Below the pieces are notes generated by a model. That model had not been told where the DNA came from and made no database searches. It was given only the letters and a program-made list of their open reading frames with translations. Below, piece after piece: positions 8,370 to 17,554 of a DNA stretch of 64,000 bases. A program made the position numbers and the translations under genes. The DNA comes from JAEYZM01 sp943372195 (GTDB lineage: Bacteria > Bacteroidota > Bacteroidia > Sphingobacteriales > Sphingobacteriaceae), in the NCBI GenBank assembly GCA_943372195.1, contig CALRXS010000018.1, positions 5,394-69,393 of the forward strand, given 5' to 3'. The stretch's first letter is position 1, and every line of letters begins with the position of its first letter.

Positions 8370-8822
8370 TTATTCGTGGTATCTTTCAGTGAGCACCCCG
8401 AACTTATTTAAGAAGTCAACACCCTCATCACTCGCAAGTCCTTTGTACTCAGCATATGAATGTTGGTAATATACTTTTTTTACGCCAGACGAGAAGATCA
8501 ATCGAGCGCAAGAAAGGCATGGAGAAAGTGTTGTATATAAAGTAGCGCCTTCTAACTGGGCACCGTTTTTTACAGCAAAAAGTATCGCATTTTCTTCAGC
8601 GTGTAAAGCCAAAGTGCAACTCCCCTTCGAATCACGAGGGCAACCCTGTTCAGGCCATTCTTCATCACAGTTATGTGTATCAGCCGGCGGACCGTTATAG
8701 CCAATAGAGATGATACGGGTATCTTTTACGAGCACCGCACCCACTTGGGCTTTGATACAATGAGAACGCTTCGCGAGGTCAGCGGCGAGGTTCATGAAGA
8801 TGTGGGGGAAGGAGGGTTTCAT
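8370..8822 (-). CDS. dCMP deaminase (ComEB-like)
   Basis: The cytidine/deoxycytidylate deaminase fold is shown by the zinc motifs HAEENAI (His74, Glu76) and PCLSC (Cys102, Cys105), with NCDEEWPEQGCPR in the middle, typical of dCMP rather than cytidine deaminases. It would supply dUMP for thymidylate synthesis. Length (150) is normal. It is 14 bases upstream of guaA and in the same direction, so it is likely a nucleotide-metabolism operon. Confidence 0.9.
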   Translation of the reverse strand: MKPSFPHIFMNLAADLAKRSHCIKAQVGAVLVKDTRIISIGYNGPPADTHNCDEEWPEQGCPRDSKGSCTLALHAEENAILFAVKNGAQLEGATLYTTLSPCLSCARLIFSSGVKKVYYQHSYAEYKGLASDEGVDFLNKFGVLTERYHE

Positions 8823-8860
8823 TCATGCGAAATTAGAGAATTTTTGGAAGGTGGCAAATA

Positions 8861-9416
8861 ATTCCACGCAGAGAGCGCAGGGGAATGCAGAGGTCGCAGG
8901 TATAAGAGATTGGGGAGATTAGGAGGGCGCTGATAAATAAACCTGCATAAATAGGGTTGTATGAAATTTATTATATGATCAGTTTTGAATTATGAGAGAG
9001 AATGAAATTGCAACTGAAGTTATAAATCTTGCAATCAAGATTCATAGAGAATTAGGACCGGGATTATTAGAATCTGCTTATGAAGAATGTTTAGATTATG
9101 AACTTAGATTTGCTAAGATATCTTTTCGAAGACAGATTTATGTACCATTGATTTATGAAGAAATTAAAATTGAAAAAGCATACAAAATTGATTTCTTGGT
9201 TGAGGATAAAGTAATATTAGAATTAAAGTCTGTAGAGAATTTACTAGATGTTCACAAAGCACAACTACTTACCTACTTGAGATTGACTGACAAAAAACTT
9301 GGACTATTAATTAACTTCAATAACGTTCTTTTAAAAAGTGGCATCATCAGAGTTGTAAACAATCTCTATTAAAAACCTGCGCCCTCTGCATAGCCCCTGC
9401 GCTCTCTGCGTGGAAT
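8861..9416. mobile_element. Candidate mobile unit: GxxExxY gene between about 42-bp inverted repeats
   Basis: Left repeat 8861-8903 and right repeat 9375-9416 are inverted copies (TTCCACGCAGAGAGCGCAGGGG, then a two- or three-base difference, then TGCAGAGGTCGCAGGT or TGCAGAGGGCGCAGGT). Their only gene content is one GxxExxY protein. The right repeat begins three bases after its stop codon. The arms match those of the solo palindrome at 4475-4561. No target-site duplication is obvious. That the unit is mobile is an inference from the repeated architecture. Confidence 0.65.
8992..9372 (+). CDS. GxxExxY protein (PD-(D/E)xK nuclease-like)
   Basis: The 126-residue protein carries the name-giving motif GPGLLESAYEECL (Gly24, Glu27, Tyr30). 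It also has a PD-(D/E)xK-like active-site pattern, with Asp67 in KIDFLVEDKVILELKS and Glu77-x-Lys79, then a helix with HKAQLLTYLRLT. The family is widespread in environmental bacteria, often in multiple copies, and its function is not established. A nuclease role is inferred from the fold. The ATG at 8992 gives the family's normal N-terminus. It lies inside the inverted-repeat unit at 8861-9416. Confidence 0.9.
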   Translation: MRENEIATEVINLAIKIHRELGPGLLESAYEECLDYELRFAKISFRRQIYVPLIYEEIKIEKAYKIDFLVEDKVILELKSVENLLDVHKAQLLTYLRLTDKKLGLLINFNNVLLKSGIIRVVNNLY

Positions 9417-9467
9417 ACTAAGAGTGACTTCCTTGCATATACTGAATTTTTTCTCGATTTTAGCCCC

Positions 9468-10088
9468 ATGTACAAACTCATCCTCGGTGGTATCTCTGCT
9501 GGCCTGCTCATGACCCTCATGACCGGACCTGCATTTTTCTCACTCATCAGAACCAGTATTCAGAAAGGATTTTTTGCCGGAGCTTCTTTTGCGATGGGTG
9601 TTTTCTTTGCCGATACTATTTTTGTAGTGACCACTTTCTTAGGCGCGAGTTTAATTTCTCTTGCTGAATCTAATCAGAAATTTATTGCAGTGATTGGCGG
9701 TGCTTTCTTGATTGTTATCGGATACAGATATTTAATAAAGAAACCCGATATAAACGCCGAAGCAGAAAGCACTACGAGTAAATTAAAACACACGGGGTAT
9801 TTCTTAAAAGGCTTGCTAATGAATTTGCTGAATCCGGGTATGTTATTTTACTGGATCGGACTTGTATCTTACCTTGGTACAAATGCCGACTATACCAATT
9901 ACGACATAAAAGTTTTTATCTTCTGCTCAATGTTCACCGTACTCTCTACTGATTTAGGCAAAGCCTACTTCGCAAGTAAAGTACGACATCTCTTTTCTGA
10001 AAAAGTGGTACTGTGGATGAATCGCGTTGTCGGTTCGGCACTGATTGTATTTGCGGTGGTGATGATGGTGAAAGTGTTTTTGTTTTAG
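9468..10088 (+). CDS. LysE-family transporter
   Basis: This 206-residue membrane protein has about six hydrophobic helices and the LysE/RhtB N-terminal signature (GGISAGLLMTLMTGPAFFSLIRTSIQKGFFAGASFAMGVFFADT). Members export amino acids or related small molecules across the inner membrane; the substrate here cannot be assigned. A second conserved block GLLMNLLNPGMLFYWIGL is present near residue 120. It is a single gene, followed by a strong terminator and flanked downstream by heptad repeats. Confidence 0.88.
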   Translation: MYKLILGGISAGLLMTLMTGPAFFSLIRTSIQKGFFAGASFAMGVFFADTIFVVTTFLGASLISLAESNQKFIAVIGGAFLIVIGYRYLIKKPDINAEAESTTSKLKHTGYFLKGLLMNLLNPGMLFYWIGLVSYLGTNADYTNYDIKVFIFCSMFTVLSTDLGKAYFASKVRHLFSEKVVLWMNRVVGSALIVFAVVMMVKVFLF

Positions 10089-10095
10089 TACAAAA

Positions 10096-10117
10096 GTAGC
10101 TAGTAGCTAGTAGCTAG
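10096..10117. repeat. Heptad tract, exactly three GTAGCTA
   Basis: Three perfect GTAGCTA units plus a final G. The same three-unit tract is found at 21880-21901 and 57654-57675, and inverted at 10226-10246. Confidence 0.9.
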
Positions 10118-10121
10118 AAAG

Positions 10122-10158
10122 AAAAAGGGTTAGAATCTTTAGAATTCTAACCCTTTTT
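10122..10158 (+). terminator. Intrinsic terminator after the LysE gene
   Basis: A 15-bp stem (AAAAAGGGTTAGAAT pairing with ATTCTAACCCTTTTT) has a seven-base loop and lies 34 bases after the stop codon. The A-run and T-run on either side make it usable in both directions. It sits between two inverted heptad tracts. Confidence 0.85.
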
Positions 10159-10194
10159 AATTTATTTAATTTCTTATGCCTCCCCTCAAATCCC

Positions 10195-10253
10195 GTACAT
10201 CGGAATACTGACTACTGAATACTTTCTAGCTACTAGCTACTAGCTACTCTAGT
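10195..10253. repeat. Compound heptad tract: CGGAATA family then CTAGCTA family
   Basis: Anchor GTACAT, then CGGAATA, CTGACTA, CTGAATA, then three CTAGCTA units, which are the reverse complement of the GTAGCTA tract 110 bases earlier. Two families joined at one site suggest the tracts are acquired as modules. Confidence 0.85.
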
Positions 10254-10257
10254 ACTA

Positions 10258-12159
10258 TCAATATGCGCGCTTATTATTCCCCTCCACATAATTTATAAAC
10301 GCATTATTCACCACTCTCATTCCACCCGGTGTTGGGAAATCGCCTGAGAAGTACCAGTCGCCTAAGTGACCCGGACTCGCTAAATGTAAATCTTCTAAGC
10401 TTTGGTAGATTACTTCTACTTCTGCGTCGATGTCTTCGGGGCGAACCATCTCTGCAATTTTTTGTGAAATTTCTTCTGCAGTGAATGGCTTGTAAATATC
10501 TTTTACGAAATTTCTAATTTCTTCTTTCGGTAAATTTTCTTGTGCCTTGCATTTTTCATACGTCTCTTGTATGATATGCTCTAGCTTACGATCTTTTAAT
10601 AATTGTATCGCTGCTGTAAAGGCTACGAACTCTCCCATTCTACTCATGTCGATACCATAGCAATCAGGATATCTGATTTGTGGTGCAGATGATACGATGA
10701 TGATTTTCTTCGGACCTAAGCGATCAAGAATTCTTAATATACTTTGTTTTAAAGTAGTGCCTCTAACAATTGAATCATCAAGCACCACTAAATTATCTTT
10801 GCCTTTATTGATTAAGCCGTAAGTGGTATCGTAAACATGCGCGACCATGTCTTTACGATCTTGATCTTGCGTGATGAATGTTCTTAACTTAACATCCTTC
10901 AAAGTAATTTTCTCAACACGCGGCGCCATGTTTAATAGCTTCTCTAATTTTTCATTATCGAGCTCGTGTTGATGATTTAATATTTGTTCTTTTTGGTAGG
11001 CTTTGATATGTTTATGCACTCCTTCTACCATACCATAAAATGCTACTTCTGCAGTGTTTGGTATGTAAGAAAATACGGTGTTCTCTAAATCATTGTCGAT
11101 CGACTTAATAATTTTGTTCACCAATAATCTTCCGAGTTGCTTACGCTCTCTGTAGATCGATGCATCATTACCTCTAGAAAAATAAATTCGCTCAAATGAA
11201 CATGATTTTTTTTCTAATGGCTCTCTGAACATTTGCATGCTCGTTTGTCCGTTACGCTTAATGATTAAAGCATGCCCGGGATCTATCTCATGAATTTCTT
11301 CAAGCGGAATATTAAAAGCTGTTTGTATCGCTGGTCGCTCTGATGTTACTACGACAACTTCTTCGTCTTCGTAATAAAAAGCCGGACGAATACCTGATGG
11401 GTCACGCATTACGAATGCATCTCCATGCCCTATCATACCACAAATTGTATAACCTCCATCCCAACTTTTTGCCGAACGTGTCAACACACTGCTAACATCT
11501 AATTGCTCTGCAATAAATTTGGTGATCTCTACATTCGTATGCCCTAATGATCTATAGTAATCAAATAATTTTTGATTCTCGTCGTCTAAGAAATGTCCGA
11601 TTTTTTCTAATACCGTTACCGTATCTGCTTTCTCCTTCGGATGTTGACCTAATTCGTACAGTTGCTCTAATAATTCACCAACATTCGTCATGTTGAAGTT
11701 ACCTGCCACGATTAAGTTTCTGGTGATCCAGTTATTCTGACGTAAAAAGGGATGACATTGTTCAATGCTGTTACCACCGAATGTGCCGTAACGTAAATGA
11801 CCTAATAATAACTCACCAGTATAAGGTGCGTTAGCTTTTAACCACTCTGCATTTTTGAATTGTACAGGGTCTAATGCTTCTACTTCAGCAATACGATGAC
11901 CTATGTGCTCGAAAATTTCAGGCACTGCATTTTTACTCGTAGATCGATGTCTCGAAATATAACGCTCGCCCGGAGGCACATCAATTTTAATCGTTGCTAC
12001 TCCCGCCCCATCTTGGCCGCGGTTCTGCTGTTTCGACATCAATAAATACAGTTTATTTAGGCCATATAAGGCCGTGCCGTATTTTTCCTGATAAAATGAA
12101 AGAGGTTTTTTGAGTCTGATAAGTGCGATTCCGCACTCATGTTTGATTGAATCACTCAT
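10258..12159 (-). CDS. Amidophosphoribosyltransferase-like protein (long PurF)
   Basis: The N-terminal Ntn glutaminase domain has a short propeptide (MSDSIKHE) before Cys9 (HECGIALI), plus RGQDGAGVA and HLRYGTFGGN. The C-terminal phosphoribosyltransferase domain has the PRPP loop VVLDDSIVRGTTL and SAPQIRYPDCYGIDM. PurF makes phosphoribosylamine, the first purine intermediate. At 633 residues it is longer than E. coli PurF, with an insertion around the middle, as seen in a second PurF-like group in Bacteroidota. An ATG at 12249 would add 30 unrelated residues, so I use 12159. It is the last gene downstream of nuoN in the same direction. Confidence 0.85.
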   Translation of the reverse strand: MSDSIKHECGIALIRLKKPLSFYQEKYGTALYGLNKLYLLMSKQQNRGQDGAGVATIKIDVPPGERYISRHRSTSKNAVPEIFEHIGHRIAEVEALDPVQFKNAEWLKANAPYTGELLLGHLRYGTFGGNSIEQCHPFLRQNNWITRNLIVAGNFNMTNVGELLEQLYELGQHPKEKADTVTVLEKIGHFLDDENQKLFDYYRSLGHTNVEITKFIAEQLDVSSVLTRSAKSWDGGYTICGMIGHGDAFVMRDPSGIRPAFYYEDEEVVVVTSERPAIQTAFNIPLEEIHEIDPGHALIIKRNGQTSMQMFREPLEKKSCSFERIYFSRGNDASIYRERKQLGRLLVNKIIKSIDNDLENTVFSYIPNTAEVAFYGMVEGVHKHIKAYQKEQILNHQHELDNEKLEKLLNMAPRVEKITLKDVKLRTFITQDQDRKDMVAHVYDTTYGLINKGKDNLVVLDDSIVRGTTLKQSILRILDRLGPKKIIIVSSAPQIRYPDCYGIDMSRMGEFVAFTAAIQLLKDRKLEHIIQETYEKCKAQENLPKEEIRNFVKDIYKPFTAEEISQKIAEMVRPEDIDAEVEVIYQSLEDLHLASPGHLGDWYFSGDFPTPGGMRVVNNAFINYVEGNNKRAY

Positions 12160-12203
12160 TGCTTGGTCACTAAGGCACAAAGATAGAGTAAAAAACCGAT
12201 TTA

Positions 12204-13676
12204 TTAAACTAAATAATCTGGGAAAATGCCTAGTATTACTAACATCCACACTAAAACAAAAATCAATACCGAAATTAAAACACTCGCTTTCTTTTTAGGC
12301 AATGCATTTTCTCGACTTAAGAAGATGACTTTCACGATGTTGAAATAATAAAACAAAGAGACTACTGTATTGATCGCCCCTGCTATTAATAAATACAAAA
12401 AGACATTGTTCTGTAATTGAACATATTGCTCGAACACCGCTGAGAACACATAGAATTTTGCCACAAAGCCGGCAAATGGTGGCAAGCCTATTAAGGATGC
12501 CAATAACATCACTATCAATAACGACGATAATGCATGGTTCGAGAAATAACCCTTTAAATCATCGAGTGTTTTGATATTGTAATTCTGCTCTAATTGTTCG
12601 ATGATAAAAAACACCGCCACATTACTTATCGCAAAGATGATGGTATAAAATAATAAACTACTCTCGCCTACTGTGCTAAATGCCGCGATACCCATTAATA
12701 TAAATCCCGTATGCGAAATACTCGAGTAAGCAAAAATTCTCTTAATATTTTTCTGTGAGATGGCCGATAAGTTGGCTACGAATAATGTTGCTATGGCGAT
12801 CCATGCGATTAACTCTGCAAAAGGGAAACTTGGCCATACCAAAGTCGTATTATGATATTCAAAGCTGAATACTTTTGTGAAGTTCAACAATAATGCGACA
12901 CCTGCAATTTTCGGAATCGTGCTGATGATCGCCAATACTTTCGGCTTCGTGCCTTCGTAAACATCGGGTACATAATAATGCATCGGGAATGCCGAGATCT
13001 TATAAAAGAAGCCTGCTAAAAATAATACAATCGGTAAGATCACTGCATCGGCTCCTGCCTTCGATAAGTTCGATAAAAATGCTGAGTTGAATTGTAACTC
13101 ATTACTGATGGTGTATAATAAACTCAAACCGTATAACATCAATGCAGATGCTAATACCCCGAAGAGTATATATTTTATTGATGCTTCAGCCCTCTCTTGA
13201 TTTCTGATATCATATGCAATCAATATATAAGAAAGTATAGAAACAAATTCAACACTCAAATACATCATCAATAAATGATTTGAGAATACCATGAACTGCG
13301 CCGATAAAACTAAAATCGGTAAGAGATAAAATAGCTCTGGTTTTAAATGATACTTCTCTCGCTTTATTAAAAATGGAAGATAAGTGATGACCGAAATACT
13401 AGCAATGATAACTGTAAATACTAGACCTGTTGTATCAACTAATAAAAAATCATTGAACAATTTATAATCTACATCAGGCAAATCATTTTTTAGACGGATG
13501 ATGCATAAAATTAAATTCGACACTAATGTCAACAAGCCAATTACAACTATTGAATTTTTATTCTTAAAAAATAAATCGAAAACTAATGCCACAACAAAGC
13601 CAATGAGCAATACCATTTCAGGTAATATGGAGCCCATGCTATTTTGTGTTGAACTTATTAGTTTTAAAATATCCAT
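12204..13676 (-). CDS. nuoN: NADH-quinone oxidoreductase subunit N
   Basis: This 490-residue antiporter-like membrane subunit of complex I has about 14 hydrophobic helices. The conserved Lys-containing blocks GFFYKISAFPMHYYVPDVYEGTKP and KRIFAYSSISHTGFILMG are proton-channel signatures. It is translationally coupled to nuoM (its start shares a base with the nuoM stop). It is the last nuo gene of the set. Confidence 0.95.
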   Translation of the reverse strand: MDILKLISSTQNSMGSILPEMVLLIGFVVALVFDLFFKNKNSIVVIGLLTLVSNLILCIIRLKNDLPDVDYKLFNDFLLVDTTGLVFTVIIASISVITYLPFLIKREKYHLKPELFYLLPILVLSAQFMVFSNHLLMMYLSVEFVSILSYILIAYDIRNQERAEASIKYILFGVLASALMLYGLSLLYTISNELQFNSAFLSNLSKAGADAVILPIVLFLAGFFYKISAFPMHYYVPDVYEGTKPKVLAIISTIPKIAGVALLLNFTKVFSFEYHNTTLVWPSFPFAELIAWIAIATLFVANLSAISQKNIKRIFAYSSISHTGFILMGIAAFSTVGESSLLFYTIIFAISNVAVFFIIEQLEQNYNIKTLDDLKGYFSNHALSSLLIVMLLASLIGLPPFAGFVAKFYVFSAVFEQYVQLQNNVFLYLLIAGAINTVVSLFYYFNIVKVIFLSRENALPKKKASVLISVLIFVLVWMLVILGIFPDYLV

Positions 13677-15292
13677 TACTTAATCAATTGTATTGTATTC
13701 GCTAAATATTGATAGCCTTTCGAAAGCACTTCGTTTATAAAGACGTTAACATCCGCATTACTCATATCAAATAAATAAGCCGGATAAACGCCAATGAATA
13801 ATGTGATTAAACTCAATGGCACTAAGACCAACCACTCTATTGTTGTTAAATCTTTTAACTGGGTTGTCCAGTCGGCTAACTTAAAACTTTTTTCACCGAA
13901 GAACATTCTTTGTATCGTCCACAGAAAATACGAAGCCCCTAAGAGTATACCAAATGCTGATACTACCGCCATCCACTGTGGTACCATTGCATTTTCTGAA
14001 TACGATTTGAATGCACCTAATAAGGTGAATACTTCTGCAATGAACCCGGAGAAACCTGGTAAACCTAATGATGCAAAAAATGCTACAATTACAAACACAC
14101 TGTACTTCGGCATTTGTTGCGATAAGCCTCTGAAGTTGGCAATCTCGCGATCATGCACTCTGTTATAAATAATACCGACTAAATAAAATAACATCGCCGA
14201 TAAAATTCCGTGTGAGAATAATTGATAGATCGCACCGTTCATTCCTTCGGATGTGAGTGATGCAACACCTATTAATACAAAGCCCATGTGTGATACTGAT
14301 GAATAAGCAATCATCCTTTTTAAATCATAGGCTGCTAATGCATTGAGTGCACCATAAATAATAGAGATGGTACCAAGCAATGCTACCCAATAAGAGAAAT
14401 GAATCGCTGCATCGGGGAAAATACCGTAACAAATTCTGATGATTGCGTATGCTCCTACTTTTAAGAGAATGCCTGCAAGTATAATAGATACTGGTGTTGG
14501 CGCTTCAACGTGTGCGTCGGGTAACCATGTATGAAAAGGTACGATGGGTACTTTAATGGCAAAGCCTACGAACAAAACTATGAAGGCTAAGAATCTACTA
14601 GAGTAACCGAAGATGCTGGCGTATTCAGAATACGGACCAAGGAATGAATCTTTGATGTAGTTATTGGCATCCATCATGTGTAGCATGTTGAAGCTATGCG
14701 AACCATCAACCGGATTTGCGACTGAGAAGTACAAACCTAACATCACCAATAAAATAAATACCGATCCGAATAATGTGTACAAGAAAAATTTAATTGATGC
14801 ATATTCTCGATTCGAGCCACCCCATATACCAATTAAGAAATACAAGGGCAATAACATTAACTCATAGAAAATGTAGAATAGGAAAAAGTCCATCGCTACA
14901 AAAACTCCCATCACCGACATGTTCAATATACCGAACAATACAAAGTATGATTTGAGTTTAGTTTTGATTTCGAATGATGATACGGAAGCAATCAACATGA
15001 CGATGGCTGATAATAAAATCAATGACATCGATAAGCCATCTACTGCGATGTGATACTCAATGTTCAGGGCACCGATACTGCCTAAGTCAAGGTGTATCCA
15101 GTCGATCTGCTTCACAAATTGAAAGCCTGCATTGGCATCGAAAGAAGAGATCATGCTGAAAGCAAGAATCACTTGTATAATGGAAACCGTTAAGTTGATA
15201 TTCTTAAACTGATTTTCAAATGCATTCGGTAGCAAGGCAATGACTAGCGTTGCTAAGAGTGGCAGAAAAATAATTATCGATAATATATCCAT
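13676..15292 (-). CDS. nuoM: NADH-quinone oxidoreductase subunit M
   Basis: This 538-residue antiporter-like subunit has the key motifs YELMLLPLYFLIGIWGG (functional Glu) and AIKVPIVPFHTWLPDAHVEAPTPVSIILAGILLKVGAYAIIR, plus KRMIAYSSVSHMGFVLIG. It forms one of the three long proton-pumping subunits in the inner membrane. It starts eight bases after nuoL. Confidence 0.96.
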   Translation of the reverse strand: MDILSIIIFLPLLATLVIALLPNAFENQFKNINLTVSIIQVILAFSMISSFDANAGFQFVKQIDWIHLDLGSIGALNIEYHIAVDGLSMSLILLSAIVMLIASVSSFEIKTKLKSYFVLFGILNMSVMGVFVAMDFFLFYIFYELMLLPLYFLIGIWGGSNREYASIKFFLYTLFGSVFILLVMLGLYFSVANPVDGSHSFNMLHMMDANNYIKDSFLGPYSEYASIFGYSSRFLAFIVLFVGFAIKVPIVPFHTWLPDAHVEAPTPVSIILAGILLKVGAYAIIRICYGIFPDAAIHFSYWVALLGTISIIYGALNALAAYDLKRMIAYSSVSHMGFVLIGVASLTSEGMNGAIYQLFSHGILSAMLFYLVGIIYNRVHDREIANFRGLSQQMPKYSVFVIVAFFASLGLPGFSGFIAEVFTLLGAFKSYSENAMVPQWMAVVSAFGILLGASYFLWTIQRMFFGEKSFKLADWTTQLKDLTTIEWLVLVPLSLITLFIGVYPAYLFDMSNADVNVFINEVLSKGYQYLANTIQLIK

Positions 15293-15299
15293 CAGATAT

Positions 15300-17246
15300 T
15301 TATGCTTTTAAAATCAATATGATAATAAATAATATAAAAACAGAAAGTGCGAAATACGATTGCACCTTACCTGTTTGAAATGCTCTAATTAAATCACCAA
15401 TACGTTTTGCTAATAATGCAATGTTATTGACAAAGGCATCGACGATGTGTCGATCGATACCATCGGCAATCTTTGCAATGAAGACTGTTAGGTTGGCTGA
15501 TTGATTAACAATACCATCAACAATCACTCTATCAAAATACTTTATTGAATTGGCAAAAAGCATTACCAATTTGACAATCGTTTTCTGATAAAAAGTATCG
15601 ATGTATAATTCGTTTGCACTTAGTTTAAATATAAAATTATTTGCACTACGCTCTTTCTTGTAATAGGTATAAATAATATAAAATGCTAAAGCAAAAAGTG
15701 CAATGAGTATATAGTATATATTATCTGCGATGATGCCTGTATGTGCAGTGCTCTTAAAGCTTGAAACATTAAGAATACTAAATGGCACTAATATCAGCAA
15801 AACGAATTTCACGATTTTCGATTCTTCTATTTTCGTATTTATCTTCTCTCTACTCCTCAAGAATAAATACCAATACACCCTGAACATATAAAGTGCTGTT
15901 AAAAAGACTGTCGCTAAATTCAATACTGCGAATGTTTCTAAGAGTAGACTTCCTTGGTAAATACTAAAATCAAACACTTCGAGTATCACTGCATCTTTTG
16001 AGAAGGAACCACTGAACAATGGAATACCAATCAATGATGCGGCGCTAAAAGTAAATGCAATGAAAGTTATCGGCAAATGTTTTATCAAGCCTTGTGCATT
16101 GCGAATATCTTGTGCATCTTTTTCATTTTTATAATGGTAATGATGATGCAAGAAATGAATGATAGAGCCTGCTGATAAAAATAAACTGGCTTTGTAAAAT
16201 GCATGTGCGTACAAATGATTGAAGGCTGCACTCTCTGATGCGGCACCTATTGCACTTAGCATATAACCTAATTGTGATATGGTTGAGTATGCTAAAATTT
16301 TCTTGAGGTCGTATTGTTTAAGCGCGATGAATGCTGCCATGAAACTCGTGAAGGAGCCAATGACGATCATCGTATTATGAACATCTATGCTTAGTAAAAA
16401 CTGTAGTCGAATTAAAAGATAGATACCAGCGATCACCATGGTAGCAGCGTGAATGAGGGCTGAGATCGGTGTAGGGCCTTCCATTGCATCGGGTAACCAG
16501 ATGTGTAATGGGAATTGAGCCGACTTCGCGATAACTGCAATTAAAAAGCAATAACCTGATACACTCAACAACCATTGTTGTTGCAAGCTCATGTCTTTTA
16601 ATACTTCGAATTGATATTCTTTTAATAATCGATAATCGAAGGTTTGATATACACTGAGTAATATCATGAGTCCGACTAAGAAACCTATATCTCCTATTCT
16701 ATTTACTATGAATGCTTTTTTATTCGCGAGTATGGCTGATTGTTTTTTATTGTAGAAACCAATCAAGAGGTATGATGAAAATCCTAATAATTCCCAACAC
16801 ATATACGTAACCAAAAGATTCGCACTTAATACCAGTGCAATCATTGAGAACATAAAGAGATTGATGTATGCGAAATATTTCGAATACTCTTCTTCGCCTC
16901 GCATGTATTCGTAGGAGAAGATAATGACTAATGCTGTTATGAATGCAACCATGAAAATCATATGAATACTCATTTGATCGATCATGACAGAGATATTAAT
17001 ATTTAGGTTGGCAATATTTAGCCATTCATAATTCTTTATGAATGTTTCATTAACTGTACCAGCAATAAAATGAAAACTTGCGAAAACTAAAATCAAGAAC
17101 GCCGGTAATAAGGCGATGAAATTAGTGGCTTTATTTTTTTTGATGAATACTAAAATTAAAAAGGCGATGATGGGCAATGAAATTAGCATCATCCACCTAG
17201 ACATGAATTGATCAACATTAGCGATATGTAAAAAGCCACTCTCCAT
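15300..17246 (-). CDS. nuoL: NADH-quinone oxidoreductase subunit L
   Basis: This 648-residue distal antiporter-like subunit contains CWELLGFSSYLLIGFYNKKQSA, AKSAQFPLHIWLPDAMEGPTPISALIHAATMVIAGIYLLIR and KKILAYSTISQLGYMLSAIGA, all standard for NuoL. The C-terminal region carries the long lateral helix and a final membrane anchor (YFALSVFILFIIILILKA). Its start overlaps the nuoK stop by one base. Confidence 0.96.
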   Translation of the reverse strand: MESGFLHIANVDQFMSRWMMLISLPIIAFLILVFIKKNKATNFIALLPAFLILVFASFHFIAGTVNETFIKNYEWLNIANLNINISVMIDQMSIHMIFMVAFITALVIIFSYEYMRGEEEYSKYFAYINLFMFSMIALVLSANLLVTYMCWELLGFSSYLLIGFYNKKQSAILANKKAFIVNRIGDIGFLVGLMILLSVYQTFDYRLLKEYQFEVLKDMSLQQQWLLSVSGYCFLIAVIAKSAQFPLHIWLPDAMEGPTPISALIHAATMVIAGIYLLIRLQFLLSIDVHNTMIVIGSFTSFMAAFIALKQYDLKKILAYSTISQLGYMLSAIGAASESAAFNHLYAHAFYKASLFLSAGSIIHFLHHHYHYKNEKDAQDIRNAQGLIKHLPITFIAFTFSAASLIGIPLFSGSFSKDAVILEVFDFSIYQGSLLLETFAVLNLATVFLTALYMFRVYWYLFLRSREKINTKIEESKIVKFVLLILVPFSILNVSSFKSTAHTGIIADNIYYILIALFALAFYIIYTYYKKERSANNFIFKLSANELYIDTFYQKTIVKLVMLFANSIKYFDRVIVDGIVNQSANLTVFIAKIADGIDRHIVDAFVNNIALLAKRIGDLIRAFQTGKVQSYFALSVFILFIIILILKA

Positions 17247-17554
17247 TAATTTTTGAGATTGTTGATTTTATCGGGATTAATATTTTGAAATTGCTTGTAG
17301 GTTTTGATGATGATGGCTAATGCTAATGCGACAGAGGCTGCCGATAAAACCATTGCAAAGATCGACATCATTTGCCCTTGCATTTTACCATTCATATAAT
17401 CAGCAATGCTTAAATTAATAATAGCTGCATTGATCATGAGTTCAACACCAATCAAAATTAAAATTAAATTCTTACGAGTGATGGCTGCATATAATCCGAT
17501 GCAGAACAAAGCTGCTGCAAAAATTTGCACTATTTGTAATTCATTAATCTGCAT
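17246..17554 (-). CDS. nuoK: NADH-quinone oxidoreductase subunit K
   Basis: This small three-helix subunit has the conserved Glu-containing block LILIGVELMINAAIINL and the following AMVLSAASVALALAIII. I use the ATG at 17554 (MQINELQIVQIFAAALF), which gives a normal 102-residue NuoK and an 11-base overlap with nuoJ. An in-frame start at 17587 would add 11 residues lying inside nuoJ. Confidence 0.93.
   Translation of the reverse strand: MQINELQIVQIFAAALFCIGLYAAITRKNLILILIGVELMINAAIINLSIADYMNGKMQGQMMSIFAMVLSAASVALALAIIIKTYKQFQNINPDKINNLKN

Noticed and set aside
8673..8861. A plus-strand frame opposite the dCMP deaminase start
   Set aside because: It is antisense to a clear deaminase gene and shows no homology or ribosome-binding site.
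10122..10158. The GGGTTAGAAT hairpin as another dispersed palindrome
   Set aside because: It lacks the GAT/ATC loop frame and has strong A- and T-runs, so an ordinary terminator explains it better.
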